DNA of 64,000 bases from Sycon ciliatum. Its lineage: Eukaryota; Porifera; Calcarea; Leucosolenida; Sycettidae. The notes under the pieces are model-generated. The model made no database searches and was not told the DNA's origin. It saw nothing but the letters and a program-made list of their open reading frames with translations. The stretch spans positions 18,192,358-18,256,357 of the forward strand of contig NC_088644.1 in the NCBI RefSeq assembly GCF_964019385.1. Reading direction: 5' to 3'. The translations under genes and the position numbers were made by a program. Positions 48,079-60,240 of the stretch are shown here, one piece after another (positions within the stretch are counted from its first letter, which is position 1; each line of letters opens with the position of its first letter).

Positions 48079-48278
48079 NNNNNNNNNNNNNNNNNNNNNN
48101 NNNNNNNNNNNNNNNNNNNNNNNNNNNNNNNNNNNNNNNNNNNNNNNNNNNNNNNNNNNNNNNNNNNNNNNNNNNNNNNNNNNNNNNNNNNNNNNNNNNN
48201 NNNNNNNNNNNNNNNNNNNNNNNNNNNNNNNNNNNNNNNNNNNNNNNNNNNNNNNNNNNNNNNNNNNNNNNNNNNNNN
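48079..48278. other. assembly gap
   Basis: Exactly 200 N, probably a scaffold gap of arbitrary size. Confidence 1.
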
Positions 48279-48347
48279 GGTCCAAATGAGAAATTCAGGT
48301 TCGTGTTACACCATGTCAAGATGAGAAAATTCCATCGCGTTACTTAC

Positions 48348-48452
48348 CTAGGATAGCGTCCTCCATATTAGTCACTTCCATCCATTTTGGGGAGTCGAGA
48401 CTTGGCAGCAGTGTGGACGATGTACCAGAGTAGCTCCCAAAAAAGGCTCGAG
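48348..48452 (-). CDS. internal exon of an unidentified gene
   Basis: Strong acceptor (TTGTTCTTTTCAG) and donor (CCTAG/GTAAGT) bound 105 bp, phase 1 to 1, with no stop in that frame only. The peptide contains RAFFGSYSGTSSTLLPSLDS followed by PKWMEVTNMEDAIL. I do not recognise the domain. Symmetrical phase-1 exons are usual in extracellular modular proteins. Other minus-strand 1-1 exons lie at 55423 and 57184 and could belong to the same gene, but this is a guess. The gap at 48079-48278 hides the region just downstream. Confidence 0.48.
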
Positions 48453-48856
48453 CTGAAAAGAACAAATGGCAGCTTGTCACGAAGGGATATGTCTGGTCTT
48501 CTCGTCACTATTTGAAGGTTTCTCAGAGCTGTCAAAAGAGCAAAAATTTGAATTTTCGCGTGGTTTGTACTTCCTCCGTTAACAAAAACTTCGTGATGGA
48601 TTTGGATGGATATGAAAACGCTTAGAACAGGTCAAGAACAGTTTGTATCGACTGCAAATCACTAGACGAAGGTGAATCGGCCTATGTACAGCGGCTTTAC
48701 AAGAGAAACTGTTGGAGGAAAGAGCAGAAAGTTCAGTTTGCGTCGCTTTCGCTTGACTCATTTTGACCTGCGTCGCTGTCGTCATCTGCTGCCCCGCGAG
48801 TCGTCATCTGCTGCACACGAGTCGTCATCTCTCTCGAGTCGTTGTTCAGCTCGTTT

Positions 48857-49034
48857 CGGAGGGAGGGAGGGAGGGAGGGAGGGAGGGAGGGAGGGAGGGA
48901 GGGAGGGAGGGAGGGAGGGAGGGAGGGAGGGAGGGAGGGAGGGAGGGAGGGAGGGAGGGAGGGAGGGAGGGAGGGAGGGAGGGAGGGAGGGAGGGAGGGA
49001 GGGAGGGAGGGAGGGAGGGAGGGAGGGAGAGAGG

Positions 49035-49099
<65 letters not shown>
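48857..49099 (+). repeat. (GGGA)n then (GA)n microsatellite
   Basis: About 43 GGGA units to 49029, then GA units. The G-runs are suited to quadruplex formation. Confidence 0.97.
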
Positions 49100-49644
49100 C
49101 ATCCCAATTCGGAACTAGCTGCCTACCTCTATCATTCCCCACTCATTTCACCCAAAGAACATCCAAAAGTTCAAGACAGCAGCTTATCACCATCTCCTCA
49201 GAACGAACTGGCACTGGGCCACTCATAGCATACGCGAGTAAGAGGGTACAGTGTCCTACCCTGCTTGGACATACATGTAATCTCTCCTCACAGACAGTCT
49301 CCTCTTGAATTTAAAAGTCTAACAGCGTTCACATCAATACTCAACTTACATGTATTCTTTTGCTCACTGAGCAATACAATCTTTCCATTTTCTTTCTTCT
49401 GTTTTCTTTTTCAATTTAATCCTCCCTACCCAATATCCCTTTGGTGCGTCCATGGAGCTATGACGCCGAGACCTCTGGTCGGCGGAGCTCAATGGGCCCC
49501 ACCACCACACTCCATCATTCACCCCAGTGTCTGGAGATATGTGGATTTTGTAGAAAAAAAAGAAAAAAAAGAGAGAGAGAGAGAGAGTCCCTTGATGTTC
49601 GTCCTAAAGAGGTTTGACTGTAATTACAGTGCAGTGGTGGAGAG

Positions 49645-50392
49645 TTACTCTATTGAGGCAGAATCTGTTAGAAACAGTACTCTGGTTTTTGAAACGTTTG
49701 CCTGAAGCCTCCAACTGGACATCCAGGTGACGATCATATTTGTCGCGTCTTGCAACTCTGTCTCAAGCTGTTTGACAGTTTTACAGTGGCGCAAAGCAGC
49801 TGTATCGTCAGCAAACAATGACATTCCAGAAACATGACTTGGTAGATTATTAATATACAAAACAAAAAGCAATGGTCCAAGAATTGAGCCCTGAGGCACC
49901 CCCTGACAGCACGGGTAGCTTTGGCGAGCCTGCTCCCGACACGGACACAAACTGGCTTCTCCCAGAAAGATACATGTAGCTCTCTTATCCACTTCAACGG
50001 TGTGTCAGAGATGTTAAAGATGACTTGAAGCTTCCTCAAGAGACCTCTATGCCACACTGTGTCAAACGCCTTGGCAAGATCGAAGAAGCAAATACCCGCG
50101 TACAACTTTTCTGCTCTTGCTCCGATAATGTCCTGTACAAGGCGAGTCAGCTGCAGTGAAGTCGAGTCTCCACGACGAAAGCCAGACTGAGCAGGGTGAA
50201 TGGCAGGGGCAACATGGCTATACAACTGATCATAAAATATTCGTTCACATAATTTTGAAAATTAATGCATGATAGATTGAGAGAGATCGGCCTGTAATTT
50301 CCAGGAGTAGCTTTACTACCTTTGCCCTTAAATATCGGCGCTATTTTGGCCACTTTCCATGCCGATGGAAACTTCCCTGTTCTGAAAGACAA
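49645..50392 (-). pseudogene. decayed LINE reverse transcriptase (Jockey/CR1-like)
   Basis: Three overlapping minus-strand frames together show the RT order: FPSAWKVAKIAPIFKGKGSK, PGNYRPIS, then QSGFRRGDSTSLQLTRLVQD, FFDLAKAFDTVWHRGLLRKL, GVPQGSILGPLLFVLYINNL and the catalytic FADD box (SLFADDTAA). At least two frameshifts separate them, so it is a dead copy. Confidence 0.9.
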
Positions 50393-51336
50393 AATAAATA
50401 GAAGACATAGAGGATTATGATAATGATGGTGCTAGAACCTTAACAACTTCATTTTCACGATGCCTAAGCCTGGTAAGCCACCATATCATGGGTGTGGGAT
50501 AGAAATAATTGTCCTCTCCATTCATTGTACTTTGGTAAAGACGGTAGCAGCTTATGGTGGATTGCCTCCTCCAATGGCTTGAAAGCTGCTACAGCATCCC
50601 CAACCGTCTGCCAAAGAAATGCCCCTATGATTTACTTTGTACAAGTACTTTATTCACTAAAGCATGGTAGGCTGCCTTCGGCTCTGTCGGACTCGGCAAA
50701 CTCACTGCCTGCTCAGTTGCCTAAGGAATCCGCTAACTCTGTCAGCCAGGTACTCCTCGACGAATTGAGTTGTGCGGAGGGCTGTGTCAAGAATGCGGCA
50801 ACCATCCATCCTCATCTGAACACTATGTACTCGTGTCCGCGGATAGTGACTACAACAGCTTCATCATAACTATCTGGTTTCCGGCGACAGTATTGATCGC
50901 ATTGGATCCGTAACGAGCTGGTTTTTCATGTGAGCCGTTGGATTTGACTCCTTGACCATGACTCGACTCAGACGACTCCCTGGAACCAGAACTAGGAACC
51001 TGTTAGTGTACATCCGCATTTATCTTTGTGCTTACGCAGTGGTGTCTGGTGAAACCAGCTAACTAACGTGTTACTTATTTGCCAAAGCCTGATCTTCGAC
51101 GTAGATCTACCCCGCACCCATCTGTTCTAATATTTGATCAGTACTCTGATATCAAAGGGTCCAAAGGTCAGGTATGGCGCGCCAAAACACTCCACAAACC
51201 AAACAGTTGCAGCTGCACATAATTCACGTCGCATCGCTCAGCCAATCAGCGATAAGCATGTGATTAAAAAAAGGCTAGTGCGCATGCTCCCGCTAACGGT
51301 CCTGCAAAGCGGTCGTCTTCCTCGTGGTCGTTGCTG
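50393..51336. other. no gene recognised
   Basis: No exon with convincing splice sites. Confidence 0.35.
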
Positions 51337-52545
51337 ATGTTCTTCTTCCTTGAAGAAGGAAGCCATTTGCGGCTCCTTTCTCGTTTGGCCTTCGCTTTCT
51401 CATGGTCAACTGGCGGCGGTATAACAATTTTGCAGCATGGTTTGGCAGACCACTTGGCCTGTAATGGGCTTTTCTTTTATGACCGGCACTTGCAAGCAAA
51501 GAGACAAATTATTTCGGGAAAGAATGGTGAGTGTTTGCTTTCCCCCCGAAATGTGCTCAGTAGAAATGGAATGTAAATGGCAAATAGCGTGGTTTGTATA
51601 ATATTATTTGTGTCTTCCAATTGTTTCCTTTCCAAGATTGTGGTTTGGTTTGATATGCACTTCACGCGTGGTTGAAATTTGTTGGTTAGCGCACTTGTGT
51701 CCGACATTGCAACAGATATTTTATCATTCTCATGCTTCCCACCATTTTGAGGGTTTACGGCTGATTTTGGTCTTGCTTTTCTCTGTACCATGTGCTCTGC
51801 ACTGTTTGCCTGTTTCAGATAGAGACTCCACATAGTACTGCTAGTCGCTAGCCGTTTCTCCCCTGGGTCATTCTCCGACTACGAAACGGCCATGGTCCTG
51901 ATACGCAGCAGAGAAGACGGGCTGGAAGCTACCAGACCTACCTTCGCTCCAAAAGATTTGAAGCCTGGATTCCAGCAAGAACCGATTGGCCTTGACAACA
52001 TTCGGCCCATCCACTGGTGTTGCCTTGGCTTTGATTCCATGATTCGGCGGATCGTTCGCCACACGGCTCCCGCTCAGGCTTGGCTCAAGCAAGAAGTAGG
52101 GAGTTCATCGGCCTTTCACGTTTGGGCCGCGCAACCCACGAGGCGAAGCATGGTGGTCGTCTTCGTGCTTTGCCGTTTCGGCAGGTAGGTCTGGATTTTC
52201 CCGAGGTTCTTTTGTGAAGCGCTTGTGATGTGAAAGACCTTTTCATGTTTGGTGTTTTCTACTGTTCACCTTGTATCGATATGTTTGAGGTCATTCCGAG
52301 CTATCGGAAGTGATAGTCACCTTGCGATGTATTCTGCTTACCAATAATATGCTTCTCTTTATCGCTCGTCCAGGGCCAACTCGGAAACAGGCTACCTTTC
52401 GACAGGCAGCATCCTCTCGAGTGAAATTGCGGTACGAGTCGTAGTCCTGTTTCGTCAGGCGCCAGGGTCCGTAGCTGCTGGCCACCATTCTTATGTGGTT
52501 GTGGCACTTGTTCGGATCCACGCTACCTTCACCAATCAACCATAA
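51337..52545 (+). CDS. candidate multi-exon gene, unidentified
   Basis: ATG at 51337 opens a frame (MFFFLEEGSHLRLLSRLAFA, later FFYDRHLQAKRQIISGKN) to a donor AATG/GTGAGT at 51526, phase 1. A second open block at about 51844-52186 (DYETAMVLIRSREDGLEATR, later IRPIHWCCLGFDS) ends in donor GGCAG/GTAGGT in phase 2, and continues in phase at 52372 (ETGYLSTGSILSSEIAVRVV) to TAA at about 52543. The best acceptor before the second block (TTTCAG at 51818) would instead give DRDST and a stop, so the joining is unsure. No family is recognised; the minus strand is also partly open here. Confidence 0.25.
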
Positions 52546-53936
52546 CGTTGCTGGAAAGCGGGTTCTCCTATCATCAGTTACATCTGGACCGAACCACTTC
52601 GACTGTTCGAGGTTAGTTTCGGTCGTGCGGACTGTAGTAGAGCAATATAAGCGGAAAGGCCTTCTATCAATTTGTGATGTTGCCGATCACTAATCGATCA
52701 TGACTCTTTGTGTATTCATTCGTGTCCCACGGCATGTGCTTGGTGCTGCTCACTGTACTATTGCTTTTGCGTACTGCTCACCCTTACTCACAGACCAGTT
52801 GATGTGGTCGCTGTGCATGTGGTGGTCAACACTTTGTAGTGTTGTCGCTGAACAGAACGATTCTCACGCAGATTCAAAACGGTTTTACGATGATGGCAAG
52901 GCACACAACGAAAGGGAAAGAGAGGATTTGTTCAAACACTCGTTCGATAGCTAATGCGGAGTATGCTTGTACCGGTAGCTATATGAAAACTGCTGTCTCC
53001 GAAACGCTTGTTTACAGATTGGAAACATTTTGAATTATGACTGCAGTGGTCGTGGTAGAGTTGTGGTCACGAGTGTGTTCACCCTCTCTATGATTTTATG
53101 CTTTTGTTACGTTTTTATGATTTGCTTTTCTTCCGTTCTTTCTGCGTGCGTGTGAACACATTTCTACCCTGCCACTGCTGGTCCTGTTGATCGATCGACC
53201 ACGTTGCTGCTTCGCGAGGCTAGTAAATGCTGTACGTGTGCAGCTGCGTCACCATTTAGGTGAAGATACCCTGTGGCCAGTGTGGGCACTAACGACTACA
53301 TCATTCGGTGTTCTGGTGCTATGTCCGAACACTGGAGTTTCTAAAGTTGCTTTTCCCAGTTCGAAGATGTCCTCTCTTCCCCGCCCTTGCGATGCATGTT
53401 GAAATGGGTCTGCAAGACGTATGCAGGCCAAAAGAATTGGTCACATCGCACAATGTCGTTAGGAGGTTATGTTGCATGGTGTCGCGTATCACATTAATTT
53501 GTGATACAGTGCATGTTGATGGCATTGAGTCATGGCATCGCCGTGTGGAAGGTCGGGTAAATGCGAACACATACACGCACCGAATGGATACATTCCAAAC
53601 CCGAGATACCGCAGGCTTGTATTGTAAGATTCTGAGCAGTTACTGACCCGGTACCAATTGATACGGAAAATCAACAGGTCATTTTCTTGCCACAAGGATG
53701 CAGTGTGACCAGACTGTTGAAGCAAAAAAATCATATCAAAGTCATCCCTCTGACAGAAACGCTGTTACTTATTGTTATGACGGATAAACCCACGAGCAGC
53801 TCTGGTCTCCCGGGTACAATCGAGGCACATTTTAAATTCATGGCATGTTTCGATGGGCATATTCCCATGGCATACAGGTGGGTTTGCCCTTTGAGTGAAG
53901 AGCCCTGTAGTGGGCTATGGTGCCTGTAGGGGTCAA
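52546..53936. other. no gene recognised
   Basis: Short open frames only. Confidence 0.35.
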
Positions 53937-53992
53937 GATGTGAGTCATGTGACCATGATGTGAGTCATGTGACCATGATGTGAGTCATGTGA
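53937..53992 (+). repeat. 20-bp tandem repeat carrying TGAGTCATGTGAC
   Basis: Three units of ATGTGAGTCATGTGACCATG. Confidence 0.95.
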
Positions 53993-54657
53993 CCTGCATG
54001 GTCAAATCAGGACAGTCACACCATAACCACTACCGGGCTCTTCGGCATATCACTGATCACAGTGGATAATCTGCGCTTTCTCTTCTGGTGCGTGTGTGTG
54101 TGTCACCGTGTCGGAATGCGAGTCTTTGAGCATGCCAGTGTGTGTTAGCTGGGCGTGGTGTATGCCTTTTTGTTATCCAAGCCACCATTCAGGCCTTACT
54201 GACGCATGCTTGCAATCTCAGCACAATGCCAGAAGGACAACAGTGAACGCAAAGACATGGAAGAGATATGCCGACTTTAAAACTACATCCGGTAACCCAG
54301 TATGCTCTTGCATTGTTCCCTAGTTCCCTCTTTTGGGTGCTAGGGTGGCAAAATGTTTGTAGCGTTGACCTATCAAACATGAGTTTGTGGGTAACGGTTT
54401 GGTTCCCAAGGGTTATTTTCACCATCCTAAGGAAGACCCATCTAGGATTGTGTACCTGCCTTCGGTTGTTGAGAAAGGAGCGGGAAGGGGATCTCCACCT
54501 TTGCAACAGTGCTGCGCGATGAAATCCAATCGCGTGAATCCAGTGTGTGCCCTACATGACTTCACATCTCAGTGTTCCTTAGGTCTAGGCCGGGTTCTAG
54601 CCAGGTCAAATTAGTTAGGGGGGGGGGGGGCATGGGAAACAGTTACCCCGTAACTAG
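53993..54657. other. no gene recognised
   Basis: Short open frames only; a poly(G) run follows at about 54618. Confidence 0.35.
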
Positions 54658-54935
54658 TGCTGAAACGATTATATCGATTACTAGTACTCGTTACTTACTC
54701 GATAAGAAATAGATCGAGCGGTTATTTCGATGTTATCGGCTAAACGAGTAGAATGGTACTTGCATTCGGTATGGGATCTCCCCCCCCCCCTTTTGGGGGT
54801 CGCACAAAGCGTGCATGCACCGAAAGTGTTGCGAGTACGACATGAATATGTACATGACTGAGTCTGTACATTTGCAACATCAATGTACGTGTAAAAGTAC
54901 AAGCGCGATCGAAGAATCATTGACGCGATCACCGT
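54658..54935. repeat. dispersed repeat, inverted relative to 23485-23775
   Basis: GCTGAAACGATTATATCGAT, TTATCGGCTAAACGAGTAG and TTGCAACATCAATGTACGTG. See also 56200-56305. Confidence 0.7.
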
Positions 54936-55422
54936 CGCCGTCTTTTGAACTGACTACTTTCAGGGCTCACACCAACCATGCCAAAACCTCGATTACGTGG
55001 GAGGACATCTTGGATCTGATCACCATAGAAACGAACTCGCGTGACCGCTAAGCGCAGGCGTAGAACGCAGTCGCGCAAGGAGATTTTGACTTGCTTGGGC
55101 TTAGTTGCTGTGACAAGGACTGAGGCGTGAATGGTGAAGGAGATGGCCGGAGACTGTCTCACTATCTCTATTTCATTTCCGTAGTTCTTGTTTCCTTCCA
55201 AGTGGATTATTTCGCGAGCAGTTTTGGCCTTGTCGGCCGAAGGCTTCATTCAGACTGTCTGCACACGGAGTCCTGCGAAAAGTAGCCCCGAGCAGAATCC
55301 TGCAGTCGTTGACGAAAGAGTTCAACATCTACAGCCGGGCAGCTACGCCGCTGATGCACAGGCGCGGGTGACGGGAGAGGGAAAGGACTAGCATTCCTTG
55401 ACGGCATGGAGCAATGACTCAC

Positions 55423-55638
55423 GTCGTGTTCTAGTTTTAGTTTCTCCGCCGTGAAGTCCTGTTGTGTAAACGTAAATATACGGCTGGTCTGCGAAGAGCC
55501 GTGTATAGCGCAGTGGTGACGATGTGGAGTTGTGAATTATTTGATTCGCCACTCCGTTTCGTTGCAAGAGAACAAGTCCAATGGCTTCGCCGTTGTGCTG
55601 GCCATGTATTTCTCCGTCTGCCATAAGCATGATAACTC
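55423..55638 (-). CDS. internal exon of an unidentified secreted or membrane protein
   Basis: Acceptor GTGTTCTCCAG and donor CGAC/GTGAGT bound 216 bp, phase 1 to 1. The peptide includes VIMLMADGEIHGQHNGEAIG, LVLLQRNGVANQIIHNSTSS and DQPYIYVYTTGLHGGE with one sequon (NST). The alternating hydrophobic pattern suggests beta strands. A beta-trefoil or propeller blade is possible, but I cannot name the family. Confidence 0.42.
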
Positions 55639-55952
55639 CTGGAGAACACAGCGATGAAGCGCCAGGCGAGTAGCAAAAACATTTCAAAAAATTGCTTTGC
55701 TGCTAGTGTTGTTTCCGCATTCACAACAAGTGCAGCGCGCGCGGTTCTTCCTCGCGGCTGCACTGCCGATAGGGTTGCCTTTGAAATGTTCGTTTGTACC
55801 CGTCTCTGGCCCGATTTTGATGGCCAATAGCTTAAAATTTTCAGTAGGAAAATTAGAAGAACTTCTCCGAGAGACTTTTCAATTTTAGTACAATAATCCA
55901 AATCAGAATTACGCCTGCACCAACTGATACTTTGGCTCCATATGTACGCCAA

Positions 55953-57183
55953 ACCGTATCGATTAAAACAAAAAACTCTCGGACAAATCCTTACAATGGG
56001 TATTGAGAGTATGTTCCTAGAGTTTCAGAGGCCTAGGCAAAAGCATTGGTACAAATGAACATTTTGAATGCACCCCACTTTTTAGTTTTCAGAGATATCT
56101 GCCTGATCGCATGTACACGATTCTGGCATGCTGGCTGGCTCGTGTGACAGCGGCCTGTCCAAAATGGCGCCCACGCTTTTGTGTGATGCTGTGAGCCCTG
56201 ACTTTTCTTACATACAGCATGCAGCCTCGGACTGGCAGGCTCAGTATGTGTCTACACTAGCTGCAGGGGCTGGAGTTCCCTCCACGTGCGAGTAGTCTTG
56301 AGCTAAAGACAGTAAAGTGGTCTTCAGTTTCGTGTTTTCCGTTCTGTGGACGGTTCCTGAACCAGTTTGCTCGACGACGAGCTAGGCCTGTATGTGCATT
56401 ATAATTATCATGTTTCAAGAGCGAGGAATCCGCCGCCCATCCGTCAATGCACTGTGAAGTAAATGTGCAAGTAATGTAGTCACCTCAGATTGTACTAATG
56501 TGTTTCACACCTCCTGCGCTCTTTCACATCTTTTTTTGGGCCTGCATCCTTGTTTCTAGTGCATTGGTCCATTCTCTTCTGCTTATCCTTCCCGTAACAT
56601 GAGAGAGAGTCTGCGTCTTTGTTTGCCTTCACCTTCACTTTCCAGTGGACTATCATGTTGGTCTCTGCTCCCCACCCCACCTCCCCAGATGTGACATATT
56701 TCACATCATCATTTGGCACACCTCACTGTAAGTATACTGCTTCCTTGTGGCACTCACAGCATCATTATCAATACCTGACGATGACAGAGTGCCAAAATAC
56801 TGTAAGTTGGTGGAACTAGTTCTGATTTGGAGTGCTATAAAGGGAATGAATGTGTTCATCCAAGTATTGTCTAAGGTAAGTATCCACTTCAAATAGTTGA
56901 AGGTGATTTGGGCAACCGTTCCTTAGAGGCAGGCCCAGAGCCAGCTCATGAGGTTTGGCATGGCCACAGGACCGATCATTTTCCCACTCCCACTTATATT
57001 ATTATGAGATGATGGATCTTTAGCTCGATGAATCATACCTGGTTGTTTCAGCAACACATTCTGATAGCAACAGATATACGGCAAGCACCGTGGTCCTCAC
57101 TGGGCAAAATGAGCACTTTAGGAGGGGAAGCTCTAGCGTAGAGTGTATGGGGATAATCTGTTAGTACTTCCACAATTGCACAC
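55953..57183. other. no gene recognised; holds part of a dispersed repeat
   Basis: 56200-56305 repeats the 23.6-kb sequence in inverse orientation (GGGGCTGGAGTTCCCTCCAC). Otherwise nothing was accepted. Confidence 0.4.
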
Positions 57184-57441
57184 CAATCATTCTACTGTGA
57201 CGAACTATGGAGTTGGTAAAAGCTAATACTGCAATGGCCATACCAGTGGCACTTGCCCTGATCAGTAAGAATGAATAGAGCTCTATGGGGAGCTGGGCTA
57301 CTCCGCATGTTCCCAACCAGTAGAGTGAGAGTGTCAAGACGTCATCATACACTAGACTGAGGATGAACACGTAGAAAACCCTGGATCTCCAGTCAGGCAT
57401 GCCAAACTTGGAATAAAGTGATGAGTCAGACCGCTCAATCT
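57184..57441 (-). CDS. candidate exon with two hydrophobic segments
   Basis: Acceptor ATGTTTGCAG and donor ATTG/GTGTGC bound 258 bp, phase 1 to 1. The peptide has two probable membrane segments, VFYVFILSLVYDDVLTLSLY and the stretch after LPIELYSFLLIRASATGMAI, joined by a short loop. It could be part of a multi-pass membrane protein. No family was recognised. Confidence 0.32.
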
Positions 57442-58095
57442 CTGCAAACATTTCCCTTGCTGCTACGCTCCATTTTCTTTGACAGCACTACGTGTGTTTG
57501 TGCTCTCTGGTGCATGCAGATGCATGCTTTCATGACTGCGCGCGCACGCGTGTGTGTGTGAAGTACATGTATGAATGCATTGGGCGTGTGTTCTCCGCAG
57601 TACTCTCTCGTACTGCATCTACAAGAAGCTTCACTGTCGTCGGCGTCATCGTCTTCATCATTATTATTTACTTTTTTCACACGTGACCGGCCTTGTTTTG
57701 GGTCTGGGGAAATCTGTGAAAGGGTTGTCCAAAAATGACAGGTGTTCTGTTCAGCCCATGGGGGAAATACCGGGAGGGGTGCTGCTGGTGATGACAAGCT
57801 TGGTAGGTTCCTTGACTGGCTACAGGATATCATGCCAAAATGGCACGATATCCTGAAAATGTTGTGCATGTGATACATTTTCCGGTGCCCATTGTATGGC
57901 GGCCATTGCTTGAAATGCCTTCCATTTAGCAGCTCGCGCTTCGCCACGGCAAGTAAACTACTGGTGACGTCATGGACAGCGATTCTCTGGGGGTTCCGGC
58001 AGTAAACGCCAATAAGCCATCATCATGCTGAGTATGAGTAGCATTTTCTCAGAGTCACCTGATGAAGTGAGTATATGCATGAGTATGTGCAACGA

Positions 58096-58326
58096 TCAAA
58101 CTTGCAAATGACCATCTAGCGACAAACCTTTCAACCATTCCGGTGATGAGGCCACGTAGCCTGCTGGAAATGTATATTCGAGTACGCCGATGTGATACAG
58201 TGAAGCGATTTGTACAATAGCCTGCATCACGTCTATACTTCCACTTGCCTGGTTGACTGATACATGGTGTTCTTGTGCTGCATGGCCTATGTGAATGATA
58301 TAGTCACCAACGGATGAGATAGGCAT
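58096..58326 (-). CDS. candidate short open frame
   Basis: A 76-codon frame (MPISSVGDYIIHIGHAAQEH, later YHIGVLEYTFPAGYVASSPE) with protein-like composition but without a strong splice site at either end. Family unknown. Confidence 0.22.
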   Translation of the reverse strand: MPISSVGDYIIHIGHAAQEHHVSVNQASGSIDVMQAIVQIASLYHIGVLEYTFPAGYVASSPEWLKGLSLDGHLQV

Positions 58327-58453
58327 AGATAGGCCTCATTCTAACATGGTGGGGTATTCCTGTTCACCTTAGTTATCTCTTGGCTGTTCGATTTAGCATT
58401 TTCCGCCAGCTGAATATATTATTTGTTTTGCCCTGTTCCGTCTGCTTTTCCAG

Positions 58454-60240
58454 GGACAACGGCGGAGGAGGGGATCGGCTACCATAAACCCTAAGTATCC
58501 CTGTGCTGTTTGCTGCATGCATGCATCACTTCCTCTCCCCATTTCAACAGGCGGTTAGTTGCCATCACTTCTTTCACTCTCCTCCGCACCTTGACAGTTT
58601 CCACATACAGCTTGAAGTTTTGGTTTCAGTCTTCCACTCTTCACTGTCCCAGTATGCCATACATGACATTTTACCATGCCTGCTCCCGTGCTGAATAAAT
58701 TTGCACCATGCTTTCAACCTGCACACCCCTGAATAAGATGTTTTCAATAGATTTCAAATTTTGCCAGGAAATGGAAATCCAGAGGGAAGCAATTCCGAGC
58801 ACTTTGAGGAATTGGATTAAAGACCTATCTCCGCAACTAAATGGGAAGGGGAAGTGATTCAATACCTAGGCAATTTGTGCATGCTATCACACCATTCATG
58901 CACATTCATCAAATTTATGTATAGCTCTGCTGTCTAACAATTCTCTTTGTTGTGCTTCCCTCTAGTCCAGGGCCATCAAGATGCTCATCGCAAGTGGTCA
59001 AGGCGGCGGGCAGCGCTATCAAGTCTGTGGACATCGTCCGGAAGCGATCTAAGTATCCCTGTGCTGTGCATGGTTTATCTAGTCATTGCGCAATCCTGCA
59101 GAGAATTGTTTGCCCCGTACGTATCCAGGACCCGCTTGCATGTCCAGGGCTGACTTTATGTGCAGTGCATGCCTTCTCCACCCCGGGGTAGCATTGCATG
59201 GCGAACCTGCATGCCTAACATTGTCTCTACAGATTTCTTATGCATTTGGTTGTGCATGCTTGATGTGATCCCTGGTGCATGTACTGGGTGGGCAGGTAGC
59301 TAGGGGACATGTAGTCGTAGTACAGGCTCATCCCGTGTTGTTTTTTCTGCTGTGTGATTCTCCTCCTCAGCCCAGGTCAAGCGCCGGCCGGCCGGGAGGA
59401 CGTGGTGATGGGCATCGGCACCGTGCAAGGTAATTACTATGATTGTCTTGTGCAATGAGTCGTGTACTGCACCAGTCTTTAGGTCAGGTTCCCTTCCAGT
59501 GAGATTTCGCTTCAGCGTTTAGTGTGCAACTGCGTCCTATGTGCATTGTCTCGTGAAAAGGTGGTGGTTTTCATAGCCATTCGGGTTTGTTGCAATAGCT
59601 GGCCATAATAACAGAGCAGGGGCTCGGTCAGACCAAGTGTTGGGCACGGAATTTCGACTCCTACTGTAGCATGAAGTTCACAAACGTGTTGAATTGGCTA
59701 TTAGGGTACAGTGTCGTAGGTGTGTACCGGTTGGTGAGACGGCTGTTTAGCCTCGAGGGCGATATACTTGTTGTTGCTGGTTCTGGTTGTGTTTGTCTCC
59801 GTTCCTCTATGCCTTCTGCACCCAGGCTGCGTTATGAAGCAAAGTCAAGGAACCGCCAAGCTTGTCATCACCAGCAGCCGGCCCCATCCTCGGGATTTAT
59901 TATTTCCTCATGGGTCATGTGGGCTTGAACAGAACACCTGTCACCCTGGGAGGGGGAGGGGTTGTATTGTGCCACGTTTTGTCTGCTCATTCTATGCCGT
60001 TACTGTGCATTATGCTCTATGCTTTGCATATTGTCTGTTGTGCACTATGCCATGCAGCATGGTACTTGGATGGCTGTTGTCTGGTGTGCTCCGGAATGTG
60101 TGCCATCAGGATTGCCACTTGAAAACCCACAGCTCAATTCCACCAGGATTCAGCAGGAATTGTGCTCGGCGCTGAGCTGTGGTTTTCGCTGGTCATCCTG
60201 AAGGGTTTCATTCCACCTGGGTTTCTGATCTCAATGATCA
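58454..60240 (+). CDS. candidate multi-exon gene with weak L7Ae-like resemblance
   Basis: Exons 58454-58494 (phase 0 to 2), 58966-59052 (2 to 2), 59371-59429 (2 to 1) and one from 59826 (entry phase 1) form one continuous frame. The acceptors TGCTTTTCCAG, TTCCCTCTAG, TCCTCCTCAG and TGCACCCAG are good, and the donor CAAG/GTAATT is good. The peptides are QVVKAAGSAIKSVDIVRKRS, AGREDVVMGIGTVQ, then VMKQSQGTAKLVITSSRP. The last two resemble the helix-strand order (G-x-x-x-V ... K-L-V-I) of L7Ae/L30e-type RNA-binding proteins. An open block at 60133 (AGIVLGAELWFSLVILKG) could supply the last strand, but the joining donor is unclear. Function is not assigned. Confidence 0.3.

Noticed and set aside
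51293-52539. Minus-strand coding alternative to the 51-52 kb candidate
   Set aside because: Frames are partly open but I found no matching splice-site pairs on that strand; neither strand is certain.
55423-55638. FGF or beta-trefoil identity for this exon
   Set aside because: Only a loose ADGEIHG resemblance; not enough to name a family.
57435-57947. 170-codon minus-strand frame
   Set aside because: Mixed low-complexity composition (DDEDDDADDS, HTHTRARA) and no splice support.
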